Assembly: GCA_041580375.1 (NCBI GenBank) | Contig: JBFGDZ010000001.1 | Span: 1 to 57,344, forward strand | Reading direction: 5' to 3' | DNA: 57,344 nt | Source: JAPUIN01 sp041580375 | Lineage (GTDB): Bacteria > Acidobacteriota > Polarisedimenticolia > Gp22-AA2 | Part shown: one piece after another, positions 1-10,155 of the stretch | Layout of the letters: each line of letters starts with the position of its first letter | Numbering within the stretch: position 1 is the stretch's first letter | Notes under the pieces: model-generated | Told to the model about the DNA's origin: nothing | What the model saw: the letters and a program-made list of their open reading frames with translations, nothing else | Database searches by the model: none | Made by a program: the position numbers and the translations under genes

Positions 1-253
1 CCCCGAACCCCTCCGCCCCGAACCCCCCCACGCCCTGGTGCCCGTAGCGGTCGTACCGGGCGCGCCGGTCCGGATCCGCCAGAACGGCGTAGGCATCGCT
101 CGCCTCCTTGAACGCGTCCTCGGCCTTCTTGTCGCCGGGATTGCGGTCCGGATGGCACTTCTTCGCGAGCTCCCGGTAGGCCTTCTTGATATCGGCCTCG
201 GTGGCCTCCTTGGAGACCCCGAGCACCTCGTAGTAATCGCGCTTGTTTTTCAC
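1..253 (-). CDS. dnaJ: DnaJ chaperone, N-terminal J domain (partial)
   Basis: Only the first 84 codons are present; the reading frame runs off the left edge. The protein begins at a GTG codon (253-251) and reads KNKRDYYEVLGV, the standard J-domain opening. It contains the HPD tripeptide (KKCHPDRNPGD) that stimulates DnaK ATP hydrolysis, and the DRYGHQGV end of the J domain before a Gly/Phe-rich linker starts. It is the last visible gene of hrcA-grpE-dnaK-dnaJ, 106 bases after dnaK. The zinc-finger and substrate-binding domains should lie outside the window, so type I DnaJ versus a shorter CbpA-like protein cannot be settled, although operon position favours true DnaJ. Confidence 0.93.
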   Translation of the reverse strand, partial: MKNKRDYYEVLGVSKEATEADIKKAYRELAKKCHPDRNPGDKKAEDAFKEASDAYAVLADPDRRARYDRYGHQGVGGFGAEGFG

Positions 254-359
254 AGTCGGACACCGCGCCGCGCGAGCGGGAGGACGCCGTCGTGACGTCC
301 CGCCACTGTGCCGGGACGCATCCCGCGCGGAGGCATGCCGCGGGGGCGGAGGACGCGCT

Positions 360-2225
<1,866 letters not shown>

Positions 2226-2249
2226 GGTCGCTCTCCCCCCTCTCTCGCC

Positions 2250-2957
2250 TCAGGAGACCTTCTCGGGTCCCCCGCCCTCGCCCTTCGGCTCGCCGCGGCC
2301 CGATGACACGCGGACCATGGTCGGCCGGAGTAGCTTGTCGCGAAACATGTAGCCCCTGCGCATCTCCTCGAGGATCACGCCCTGCTCGAACCCTTCGACG
2401 TCCACCACGTCGACCGCCTCGTGCAGGTGCGGATCGAAGCGCTCCCCGGTCGTCTCGAGAGGCCGCAGGCCCTCCTTCTTCAGAAGCTCCAGAAACTGCT
2501 GCTGGATCAGCACCAGCCCCTGGCGCAGCGGATCGTCCGATCCCTCGCTGGTCTTCAGCGCCCGCTCCAGGTTGTCGATGACAGGCAGGATGACGCGGAG
2601 GAGATCGGCGGCCGCGGCCGATCGCGCCTCCCCGCGCTCCCTGGCGATGCGCTTGCGGAAGTTCTCGAACTCGGCCTGCTTGCGGAGGAAGAGGTCGTGA
2701 TACCTGTCCTTCTCGCTGAGCGCCTCCTGCAGCGCGTCCGGTTCTGCGTCCTGTCCGGAGGGAGCGGAGGCGGCGGGTCGATCGTCCCCCCGGCGGGGGG
2801 GCGTCGGCTTCGCGGAGTCCGAACCGGTCGTCTCGTCGACGCCGACGACCTCGAGGATCTCGATGCCGTCGTCGTCCTCTCGAGGCTCGTCCTCGCGGAC
2901 CGACTCCACCGGACCCGTCAGAGCACTTTCTTCGCCCTTCCTTCCGCGCGAAGACAT
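2250..2957 (-). CDS. grpE: GrpE nucleotide-exchange factor for DnaK
   Basis: GrpE releases ADP from DnaK. The 235-residue product has an acidic, low-complexity N-terminal tail of about 70 residues, a long coiled coil (EKDRYHDLFLRKQAEFENFRKR), and the C-terminal beta domain with the GrpE signature (EGFEQGVILEEMRRGYMFRDKLLRP). I chose the ATG at 2957 because a GGAGG sequence lies about five bases upstream; an in-frame ATG at 2984 would overlap the end of hrcA and lacks this. The gene follows hrcA with a short gap and precedes dnaK. Confidence 0.96.
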   Translation of the reverse strand: MSSRGRKGEESALTGPVESVREDEPREDDDGIEILEVVGVDETTGSDSAKPTPPRRGDDRPAASAPSGQDAEPDALQEALSEKDRYHDLFLRKQAEFENFRKRIARERGEARSAAAADLLRVILPVIDNLERALKTSEGSDDPLRQGLVLIQQQFLELLKKEGLRPLETTGERFDPHLHEAVDVVDVEGFEQGVILEEMRRGYMFRDKLLRPTMVRVSSGRGEPKGEGGGPEKVS

Positions 2958-2980
2958 ACGGCCTCCGGCGGGAATATAGG

Positions 2981-4030
2981 TCACGCGTTCCGGTGGGTCA
3001 ACAAAGTGGAGAAAAGGCGGGAGATGTAGACCACGAGGGCGAGCGCCCGGTCGTACTCCATGCGCGTGGGCCCGAGGACCCCCAGCCAGCCGGTGGCCCC
3101 GTCCGTATAACTATACGGCGACGCGACGAGGGAGATGCCTCCGAGGGCCGGATCGGCGCTCTCCGAGCCGATCAGGACCCTGGGGCGCTCGGGGTCGAGG
3201 CAGCGGTCCAGGAGCTTGACGAGGTGGTGCTTCTCCTCGAACGTCTCGAACAGGCGCCGGACGGTCTCCGTGTCCGACAGCTCCGGGTGATTCATGATGT
3301 TCAGGGTTCCGTCCAGGACCATGCGGCGCTCGTCCGACTCGGAATCGAGATAGCGCGTCCCCAGCGTGATCGCGTCCGCGAGTAGGCGATCGACCGTGGC
3401 CTTCTCCTCCGCCATGAGGGTGACGAGCCGGCTCCGGATCTCGTGCAGCGTCATGTCGGCGAACTCCCCCACGAGGTATCGGCCGGCGCGCTCCAGGTCG
3501 GTCTGGGTGTAGTCGTCCTCCATGTCCAGAACCCGGTGGCTGACCATGTCCGTCTGATCGACGAAGATCACGAGGATGCGGCGCGCGTGCAGGCGGAGGA
3601 ACTCGATGTGCTTGAGACGAACCTCACCGATGGGCGGGGAGATGAGGTATCCGACCTGGCTGGTCAGCCGGGAGAGGAGCCTCGGGATCACCTCCATGGC
3701 CTCGCGGATCTCGCCTCCGATGCTCTCCATCTGCTGAGCGATCAGAGCGCGCTCGCGCGAGCCGACGCGCGCCTCGGGCAGGAGCGAGTCGACGTAGTAG
3801 CGATACCCCTTGTCCGTGGGGACGCGCCCGGCGGAGGTGTGCGGCTGGCCGAGGAACCCCATCTCCTCGAGGTCCGCCATGACGTTGCGCACGCTGGCCG
3901 GGCTCAGCCCCTCGCGGCTCAGCTTGGCGATCGTCCGCGATCCGACCGGTTCGCCGGTCAGGATGTAACTCGAGACGATGTGCTTGAGGATCTCCTGGGT
4001 GCGCTCGTCGAGGGCGGTGTCCACCATCAT
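2981..4030 (-). CDS. hrcA: Heat-inducible transcription repressor HrcA
   Basis: HrcA represses heat-shock operons by binding CIRCE operators; GroESL helps fold it, which provides feedback. The 349-residue protein has an N-terminal winged helix (DERTQEILKHIVSSYILTGE, then SPASVRNVMADLEEMGFL) and the C-terminal dimerisation region with the family-typical stretch VLIGSESADPALGGISLVAS. Two ATGs stand side by side (4030 and 4027); either may start. It is the first gene of hrcA-grpE-dnaK-dnaJ and lies directly downstream of its own operator, so autoregulation is expected. Confidence 0.97.
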   Translation of the reverse strand: MMVDTALDERTQEILKHIVSSYILTGEPVGSRTIAKLSREGLSPASVRNVMADLEEMGFLGQPHTSAGRVPTDKGYRYYVDSLLPEARVGSRERALIAQQMESIGGEIREAMEVIPRLLSRLTSQVGYLISPPIGEVRLKHIEFLRLHARRILVIFVDQTDMVSHRVLDMEDDYTQTDLERAGRYLVGEFADMTLHEIRSRLVTLMAEEKATVDRLLADAITLGTRYLDSESDERRMVLDGTLNIMNHPELSDTETVRRLFETFEEKHHLVKLLDRCLDPERPRVLIGSESADPALGGISLVASPYSYTDGATGWLGVLGPTRMEYDRALALVVYISRLFSTLLTHRNA

Positions 4031-4042
4031 TCACCCGTCCCG

Positions 4043-4069
4043 TTAGCACTCGTTGACATCGAGTGCTAA
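4043..4069. promoter_or_regulatory. CIRCE operator (HrcA binding site)
   Basis: A perfect inverted repeat TTAGCACTC - nine bases - GAGTGCTAA matches the CIRCE consensus with no mismatch. It lies 13 bases upstream of hrcA and overlaps the end of the predicted -10 box of the hrcA promoter, so bound HrcA would block transcription of the whole chaperone operon. Confidence 0.97.
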
Positions 4070-4096
4070 TATAAGGATCGCGCGTAAATCTGTCAA
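4068..4096 (-). promoter_or_regulatory. Predicted housekeeping promoter of hrcA-grpE-dnaK-dnaJ
   Basis: Read on the minus strand: a consensus -35 TTGACA at 4096-4091, a 17-base spacer and TATATT at 4073-4068. CIRCE begins inside the -10 box. The TGA stop codon of prfB (4095-4093) is embedded in the -35 hexamer, so the two genes abut with no spare sequence. Confidence 0.85.
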
Positions 4097-5245
4097 GAGC
4101 CGCGGTTTCCGGCCCCTGTCCCGCCGGCGGAAGCGTTGCGCTGGAGAAGGAAGGTGCGAATGAAGCCGCCCAGATCCCCGTCGAGGACCCGGTCGACATC
4201 CCCCATCTCGTACCCGGTGCGGTGGTCCTTCACCATGCGGTACGGCTGCATGACGTAGGACCGGATCTGGCTCCCGAAATCGATGTCCTTCTTCGCCCCC
4301 TCCTCCACCTGGCGCTTCTCGTCCCGCCGGCGCACCTCCTGCTCGTACAGGCGCGACTTGAGGATGCGCATCGCCATCTCCCGATTGCGGTGCTGCGATC
4401 TCTCGTTCTGGCACGATACGACGATGCCGGTGGGCAGGTGGGTGATGCGCACGGCCGAGTCGGTCACGTTGACGTGCTGGCCCCCGGCCCCGCTGCTGCG
4501 GTAGGTGTCGATCCTCAGATCCTTCGCCTCCACGTCCACCTCGATGTCGTCGTCTAGATCGGGATAGGCGTACACCGACGCGAAGGAGGTGTGCCGCCTC
4601 CCGGACGCGTCGAACGGTGAGATCCGCACCAGGCGGTGGACACCGTTCTCGGCGCGCAGGAACCCGTACGCGTTGTGCCCGCGCACGAGGAGGGTGGCGC
4701 TCTTGATGCCGGCCTCGTCACCGCGCTGGTGGTCGAGGGTCTCGACCGCGTAGCCGCTCGACTCGGCCCAGCGCATGTACATGCGGTACAGCATCTCGGC
4801 CCAGTCCTGCGACTCGGTTCCTCCGGCTCCGGAGTGGATGGTCAGGATGGCGTCGCCGCCGTCGTGCTCGCCGGTCAGCATCATCTCGAGTTCGCGCGCG
4901 TCGAGCGCAGCCTCGAGGTCGGCCACGGCGTGCTCGAGATCGTTCTGGACGTCCTCCCCTTCGGATGCGAGCTCGAGGCAAGCCCCCACGTCCTCGACCT
5001 TTTTGGTGAGGGCGCGGTGCGCCTCGACCTCCTCGTTGAGCCGGGTGCGGCGCTGCAGGATCGTCTGGGCGCGGGCGGGGTCCGACCAGAGGTCGGGATC
5101 GGCGGCGCGGGCGTCGAGGTCCTTGATCTCCCCCGCGAGGGCGTTCAGATCAAAGATGCCCCCGGATCTCGGCGTAGCGCTCCCGCAGGCGATCGGCCTT
5201 GCGGACGAGATCGTCGAGTGCCAGGCTCTTCGGCAACTGGGCCAT
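4093..5245 (-). CDS. prfB: Peptide chain release factor 2, with programmed +1 frameshift
   Basis: RF2 releases peptides at UGA and UAA codons. The gene reads from ATG 5245 for 31 codons (MAQLPKSLALDDLVRK...) to an in-frame TGA at 5152-5150. Translation must slip +1 at CTT-TGA to continue as DLNALAGEIKDL. Joined, the two parts encode about 383 residues. The downstream part has the RF2 anticodon tripeptide in RISPFDASGRRHTSF and the catalytic GGQ loop (SSGAGGQHVNVTD). An uninterrupted upstream reading in the shifted frame (to 5334) is not the true N-terminus. It follows lnt closely and its stop lies in the hrcA promoter. Confidence 0.96.
5150..5163 (-). promoter_or_regulatory. RF2 autoregulatory frameshift site
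   Basis: On the minus strand the sequence reads GGGGG-CAT-CTT-TGA-T. This is the recoding cassette known from prfB: a Shine-Dalgarno-like G-run three bases before a CUU slippery codon, followed by UGA. Low RF2 leaves the UGA unread and favours slippage, so RF2 controls its own synthesis. Confidence 0.93.
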
Positions 5246-5249
5246 GACG

Positions 5250-6860
5250 TCACATATCCCGAGCGGGGTCCGGTGCGTCCCGTGCGCGCGCGCGGCGCCG
5301 GGCGAAGAGGAGCAACGGCGTCAGTATAGCACACGCCCAGGCGAACCGATCCGTGATGACCGCGCAGAGCGTCCTGTCGGAACGAGGCCGGACACGCCCC
5401 AGAAGGACGGTCCTCTCCTCCAGCTCGCTGCGCTGCACGATGCGGCCGTAGGGATCGACCAGCGCGCTGATCCCGGTGTTGGCGGCCCGCGCCAGATCGC
5501 GACGGAGCTCGACCGAGCGGACGATCGCCATCGCCAGGTGCTGGTGCGGGCCGGCGCTGCGGCCGAACCAGGCGTCGTTCGTGATGTTGACGAGGAACGC
5601 GGCGCGGCGGGCGATGCGCGCGACGACCCTCGGGAAGATCGCCTCGTAGCAGATCACCGTCGCGGCCGGCCCGGCGCGGGTCGGCAGGGGCTCGAACCGG
5701 CGGCCGGGGGCAAACTCGGCGATCGCCCCCTCGACCATCGGGTTGACAAAGAACAGCAATCGCCGGAGCGGCACGTACTCGCCGAAGGGGACGAGCTGCA
5801 CTTTGTCGTAGGTCGGGCCGATGGAACCGTCGGCTCCGACCCGGAACGCGCTGTTCAGAGCGCGGATGGTCCCCCCCTCCACGCGGTAATCGACGCTGCC
5901 GGCGATCAACTCAATGTCCAGCTCACGGGCGACGGCCGAGATCCGATCCGCGTAGCCGGGGCGTTCCTCGACGACCGGATCGGGAGCGCCCCCCGGTCGA
6001 GCCGGGACGACCCGCCGGAACGACAGCGGGCTGCTCGACTCCGGCCAGATGACGATGCGGGCGCCCGCGGCGGCCGCGCGCCGCGTCATCTCGATGAGCT
6101 CCCCGACGATGGCGTCCTCCGCCCCGCGATCCCACTTCCGATCCTGGGGGACATTGGCCTGGACGAGCGCCACCACCTCACCCGCACCGCCACCGGCCGG
6201 CGGCATGTGGAGCGCGAGCGCTCCGCCGAGGTGCACGGCGGCGACGGCCGCGAGCACGCCCGCCGCGCCCCACAGGGGGACGCGCGGGCCCCGTCCGGCG
6301 CGAGGGATCGCCACGGCGACGGCGGCATTGCACGCCGCAACGACGAAGGAGACCGCGTAGACGCTGCCGAGAGAAGCGACCTGCAGGACGGGCAGGTTGC
6401 GGTATTGAGAGTATCCCAGCAGGCCCCACGGGAAGCCGCCCAGCACACGAGCGCGCGCCAGCTCCAGCGCCACCCACGCGATCGGCGCAAGGAGGAGCCC
6501 CAGGTCGCCGTAACGCCTCGTCCAGGCCGTCACCACGGCGGCGAACGCGCCCGTATAGAGCGACAGATAGAGGACCAGGAGGCCCAGAAGTGCGATGCTC
6601 GCGGCGCCCGGCAGGCCCCCGTAGCGCTCCATCACCGGGATCAGCCAGTAGAGGAGGATGCCGTTGAACGTGATTCCGGTGAGAAGTCCCAGTCCGAATG
6701 CGCCCCGCACCGTGGCCGCGCCTGCGGCGGCGAGAAGCGGCACGAGGGCGACGAACGCCAGGGGGAAGAGGTCGAAGCGCGGATACGACAGGGCGAGCAG
6801 CGCGCCGGACAGGATGGCCAGGATCGCGCGCTTCGGGCCCGGGCCGTCAGGAGAGATCAT
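5250..6860 (-). CDS. lnt: Apolipoprotein N-acyltransferase
   Basis: Lnt adds the third acyl chain to the N-terminal cysteine of lipoproteins in the inner membrane. The 536-residue protein has several N-terminal membrane helices (roughly residues 10-220) and a periplasmic nitrilase-like domain. The expected catalytic triad is visible: Glu274 in IVIWPESSS, Lys353 in YDKVQLVPFGEYVPLR and Cys404 in TVICYEAIFP. A last helix near the C-terminus is expected. Its start overlaps the end of the upstream MshEN gene by 14 bases. Lipoproteins in this window (Pal, CpoB) are likely clients. Confidence 0.95.
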   Translation of the reverse strand: MISPDGPGPKRAILAILSGALLALSYPRFDLFPLAFVALVPLLAAAGAATVRGAFGLGLLTGITFNGILLYWLIPVMERYGGLPGAASIALLGLLVLYLSLYTGAFAAVVTAWTRRYGDLGLLLAPIAWVALELARARVLGGFPWGLLGYSQYRNLPVLQVASLGSVYAVSFVVAACNAAVAVAIPRAGRGPRVPLWGAAGVLAAVAAVHLGGALALHMPPAGGGAGEVVALVQANVPQDRKWDRGAEDAIVGELIEMTRRAAAAGARIVIWPESSSPLSFRRVVPARPGGAPDPVVEERPGYADRISAVARELDIELIAGSVDYRVEGGTIRALNSAFRVGADGSIGPTYDKVQLVPFGEYVPLRRLLFFVNPMVEGAIAEFAPGRRFEPLPTRAGPAATVICYEAIFPRVVARIARRAAFLVNITNDAWFGRSAGPHQHLAMAIVRSVELRRDLARAANTGISALVDPYGRIVQRSELEERTVLLGRVRPRSDRTLCAVITDRFAWACAILTPLLLFARRRARARDAPDPARDM

Positions 6861-8559
6861 GCAGCAGCAGGCGAAGCGGCTCGCGGACGTCCACGGCGCC
6901 GGCGGCGGCCTGCTGCAGGCCGGCGTGAAACAGCGTGGTCATGCCGTCCTGCGCGCATCGATCGCGCATCGCCGCGGCGTCGCTCATCGGCTGGAAACTC
7001 CGTGCGATCGCGCCGGGGATGTACTCGAACACCGGCTCCAGATCGAGAAGGCCCGAGCCGCGGCACGAGCAACACCCCTGAGCGACGTAATACCGGCCGG
7101 GCCCCGCGGAGCGGTGTCGCGGCCCGGGCGAAAGAAGATCGTGAGGATCGAACGGGTGCCGGCATTCCGCGCACAGCCGCTCCATGAGCCGCGACGCGAC
7201 GATCCCGACGACGGCGCCGGCCGCGCGCGGGTCGCCGTGGGCCGACCGGGCCACCCACTCAGCCGCCTCGAAGGCGTCGGCCGCGAGAACGGGAACGATC
7301 AGGGCCTGCCGCAGAGCCAGCTCAAGAATCGGACCGGCCTCCCGGCGCCGCTCGAATACCGGAAGCAGGAGAAGGTCCGGCTCCTCCTCGAGCGCGCGCC
7401 GGATCATCGCCTCGATCGGAACGGCCTCGTCAGGCTCGCGCGTGCCGATCACGCGCATCCCCGGCCGCTGCGGCAGCCAGTCGCCGATCGAGGCGCGCAC
7501 CGGCAGCCGATCCTCGAGGAGATCGAGAACCGCATCGGCGCCCGCGGCGAGGTCGTCGGGACCCGCGCCGGCGATCAGGAGCACGCCCCGGTGATCGCGT
7601 CGCATGCGATCCAGGTCCGCGGTCAGGTCGGGCAGACGGGCCCAGCGCACGTCCCGCCCGAGCGCGCGGACGCGCCGCACCCGGAGATCGATCTGGAAGG
7701 TCCCGCCGCGAAGCCCCGGCAGCGACCGGATCGAACCCGCCAGACGGCGATCGCCGGCGCTGAACTCCACCCGTCCGTCCCTCGGGACGACGCGTCCGCG
7801 GGACGCCATGCCGGAGACGCCCTCGATCAGGCGGGCCAGTCCCGGGTACACGCCGCGGGGAATCGCGAGGGTCGCCGCGTCGCCGGCCGCGCCGTTCATC
7901 AGAGCGCGGGCCCCGTCATCGTGCGGCTCCAGCAGGATCCTGCGGCATCCGCGCCGGATCGCCTCGGCCGTGATCGCGCGCAGCCAGTCCGAGGACGGCG
8001 CGTCTGGACGGACCAGCTCGGGAAGAAGCGGACGGATCCCCCGGCGCGCATCGGAGATCACGAACCGATGATCGCCGAAGGCCCTGAACACGACGCCCGG
8101 CTCGACCTCCCCGGGATACCAGCGCTGCAGGGCCCCGGCAATGAGGGGCGGAGGGCACACGATCGGCTCCACCCGGAGCCCGGTGAGCTGCTCGACGGCG
8201 GGGAGCAGCGCAGGATGATCGGCCGTCGCCACCGCCAGATCGAGGACGCCGTCCTCGACCCTCACCGGCACCATCCCGTAGTGGTAAGCCAGCCGGGCCG
8301 GCAGGAGATCGATCGAGGGCGCGCCGCGGATCGCTTCGACGAGATCCGGCGCCAGAGCGGGCAGGTGGTCCTTGAGGAAGAGGTGAAACGGTGCCGACGC
8401 CACGGCCCCGAGCCTGAGCAGGTTGTATCCCAGGCGGCCGCCGCTCTGCCGCTGCTCCTCGAGGCCGGTCCTGAGTCCGGCGCACGACACCAGGCCGCGC
8501 TCGACCAGCATCTCGCCGATCAGCCTGCGATCCTCCCCCCTCCTGCGCGCGGTCTCCAT
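6847..8559 (-). CDS. MshEN-domain protein with degenerate GspE/PilB ATPase core
   Basis: The 570-residue protein follows the layout of type II secretion/type IV pilus assembly ATPases but appears catalytically dead. Residues about 12-62 carry two tandem MshEN-like motifs separated by five residues (LIGEMLVERGLVS... and GGRLGYNLLRLGAV...), the arrangement that binds cyclic di-GMP in MshE-type proteins. The Walker A site (about 325-341) reads LLIAGAGPDDLAAG, with no GKT/S. The Walker B and His-box regions are also altered (EEPDLLLLP near 394, VPVLAADAF near 423). The zinc-knuckle cysteines remain (Cys463, Cys466, Cys496, Cys499). It is co-transcribed with a SPOR protein and a GGDEF cyclase. A regulatory role is inference. 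Confidence 0.75.
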   Translation of the reverse strand: METARRRGEDRRLIGEMLVERGLVSCAGLRTGLEEQRQSGGRLGYNLLRLGAVASAPFHLFLKDHLPALAPDLVEAIRGAPSIDLLPARLAYHYGMVPVRVEDGVLDLAVATADHPALLPAVEQLTGLRVEPIVCPPPLIAGALQRWYPGEVEPGVVFRAFGDHRFVISDARRGIRPLLPELVRPDAPSSDWLRAITAEAIRRGCRRILLEPHDDGARALMNGAAGDAATLAIPRGVYPGLARLIEGVSGMASRGRVVPRDGRVEFSAGDRRLAGSIRSLPGLRGGTFQIDLRVRRVRALGRDVRWARLPDLTADLDRMRRDHRGVLLIAGAGPDDLAAGADAVLDLLEDRLPVRASIGDWLPQRPGMRVIGTREPDEAVPIEAMIRRALEEEPDLLLLPVFERRREAGPILELALRQALIVPVLAADAFEAAEWVARSAHGDPRAAGAVVGIVASRLMERLCAECRHPFDPHDLLSPGPRHRSAGPGRYYVAQGCCSCRGSGLLDLEPVFEYIPGAIARSFQPMSDAAAMRDRCAQDGMTTLFHAGLQQAAAGAVDVREPLRLLLHDLS

Positions 8560-9066
8560 TCAGCGGGCCTCCTGGAGCACCCAGGGGTCGAGATCCTCCG
8601 TCTCCCGGATGCGCCGGGCCACGATCTCGGCCACCTCGCGGTCGCGGTAGCGACCCACGCGCACCCGATAGATGACCTCTCCTCCGACGTTCCCCTCGAT
8701 GACGGCCGCCTGCATCCCCTTCGCCCGGAGGCGATCGCTCAGCCGGCGGGCGCGATCGCGGCTGCGCGTCACCAGCGCCTGGACGACGTACGCCCCCGCC
8801 GCGTCGCCGTCTTCCCGGGGATCGGCCTGCAGCAGGTCCTTCTCCGCGCCCCGGGCGCGCGGTACGCCCAGCTTCTTGTAGAAACTGAGGTCCATGTCCA
8901 CCGATCCCGCGGCGGCATCCTCCCCGTCAGGCGGCCCCGCCGCGTCTTCCGGGCTCCCGCGCCAGGGCAGGGATCCATGGCCCGCCCACCGCGCGGCCGC
9001 CAGCATCAGCGCCGCGAGCCCCAGCACCGAGAGAACCAGGAAGCGCAGCCGCCCCTCCCCCTTCAC
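8560..9066 (-). CDS. SPOR-domain membrane protein
   Basis: The 168-residue protein starts at GTG 9066, chosen because GGAGGA lies about six bases upstream and because the GTGA overlaps the stop of the GGDEF gene. It has one N-terminal membrane segment (LRFLVLSVLGLAALMLAAARWAG is the core region), a linker, and a C-terminal SPOR domain from about residue 88 (YVVQALVTRSRDRARRLSDR to VIYRVRVGRYRDREVAE). SPOR domains bind denuded peptidoglycan at division septa. The next gene starts one base after its stop. A division-site role is inferred from the domain only. Confidence 0.8.
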   Translation of the reverse strand: MKGEGRLRFLVLSVLGLAALMLAAARWAGHGSLPWRGSPEDAAGPPDGEDAAAGSVDMDLSFYKKLGVPRARGAEKDLLQADPREDGDAAGAYVVQALVTRSRDRARRLSDRLRAKGMQAAVIEGNVGGEVIYRVRVGRYRDREVAEIVARRIRETEDLDPWVLQEAR

Positions 9067-10097
9067 GGCCTTCCTCCGGCGGCCCTGGGCACGTCCCCTT
9101 CCTCGGGGCTGGAGATGCCGATCGAGTTCTTGCCCAGCTTCTTGACCCGCTGCATGGCCCGATCCGCGCAGCGCACCAGAGCGAGGCTGGTGCGCGCGTG
9201 CTCGGGATACGAGGCGATGCCGAAGGAGGCCGTGAGCGCCATCCCGGGAGTGTCGTCGACGAGAAAGGAGCGGGTTCTCAGTGCGGCCCGCAGCCGCTCG
9301 GCGAGCTCGCACGCCCCCTGCCGGTCGGTCTCGGGAAGGACGATGCAGAACTCGTCCCCGCCGTAGCGGAACAGCTTGTCGCTCCCACGGATGGTCCCGA
9401 TCAGCCGGCGCGAGACCTCGCGGAGCGCCTTGCTGCCGATCGCGTGACCGTACCGGTTGTTGACCTCCTTGAGGTTGTCCATGTCGAGGAAGATGAGCGA
9501 GAGCGAGGTCTTGTACCGGTGGGCGCGGTAAACCTCCTCGCTGAGGAAGCGCTCGAAATACCGCCGGTTGTAGGACTCCGTCTGATCGTCCTTGATCACC
9601 AGGTCGCGATACCGCTCGACGACCATGGCGTTCACCAGGGCGGGCAGCAGCTCCGGCACGAGCCGTCCGACGCGATCCATGTCGTCGACCGGGAGCGACT
9701 GCCGCTCGCGCGCCAGGAGGAGCATGCCGATGAGCGCCCCGGTGCCGGGCAGCGGGATCGCCAGCACCTGCTCGATCGAGAGGTTGCGGAGCGCCGCCGG
9801 CGCGCGCGTCGCGTTCGGCGTCCAGGTGGTGGGCGGACCCTTGCCCCGGATCTCGGCCAGATCCAGGGTCAGCAGCCCGCGCCGCAGCGGATCGTCGGGC
9901 GGGATGTGGCACGCCTTGAGATGGAAGGTGTCGTTCTCGTCGTCGTAGAGATAGAGCAGGGCGGCCGTTGCATGTCCGTAGCGCAGCACGGCCTTCACGA
10001 TCCCGTCGGACACCGCCTGGAGATCGATCTGCCGGGCCACCGCCAGCGCCGCGCGGCAGATCTGGAGATCATCCTTCGGGCGATCGGGATCGGTCAT
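9063..10097 (-). CDS. GAF-like/GGDEF diguanylate cyclase
   Basis: The 344-residue protein has an N-terminal GAF-like sensory region (about residues 10-160) without membrane helices, and a C-terminal GGDEF domain. The active-site signature is intact (RYGGDEFCIVLPE, GGDEF at 246-250). An RxxD inhibitory site (RGSD, 237-240) lies exactly five residues before it, so synthesis of cyclic di-GMP with product feedback is predicted. It overlaps the SPOR gene by four bases and sits two genes upstream of the MshEN protein, a plausible local receptor. The GAF ligand is unknown. Confidence 0.9.
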   Translation of the reverse strand: MTDPDRPKDDLQICRAALAVARQIDLQAVSDGIVKAVLRYGHATAALLYLYDDENDTFHLKACHIPPDDPLRRGLLTLDLAEIRGKGPPTTWTPNATRAPAALRNLSIEQVLAIPLPGTGALIGMLLLARERQSLPVDDMDRVGRLVPELLPALVNAMVVERYRDLVIKDDQTESYNRRYFERFLSEEVYRAHRYKTSLSLIFLDMDNLKEVNNRYGHAIGSKALREVSRRLIGTIRGSDKLFRYGGDEFCIVLPETDRQGACELAERLRAALRTRSFLVDDTPGMALTASFGIASYPEHARTSLALVRCADRAMQRVKKLGKNSIGISSPEEGDVPRAAGGRP

Positions 10098-10107
10098 TCC
10101 TCTCCTC

Positions 10108-10123
10108 GGGGGCCGACGCCCCC
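10108..10123 (-). promoter_or_regulatory. GC-rich hairpin in the slipin-GGDEF gap
   Basis: GGGGGC and GCCCCC flank a four-base loop, 10 bases upstream of the GGDEF start codon and next to its ribosome-binding site. There is no T-run, so this is not a classic terminator. It may tune translation of the cyclase. Low confidence as a functional element. Confidence 0.35.
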
Positions 10124-10155
10124 GGCGGGGGGCGCGCCCCGGGTTCGGCGCCGCG

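Noticed and set aside
5150..5155. Sequencing error or pseudogene in prfB
   Set aside because: The site has every hallmark of programmed RF2 frameshifting, so the stop is functional.
5246..5334. Longer prfB N-terminus in the shifted frame
   Set aside because: The CTT-TGA recoding site and a clean ATG at 5245 in the zero frame explain the gene better.
5199..9366. Two long plus-strand open frames opposite lnt and the MshEN/SPOR/GGDEF genes
   Set aside because: Low-complexity Arg/Ala/Pro-rich translations with no homology pattern; shadows of coding genes on the minus strand.
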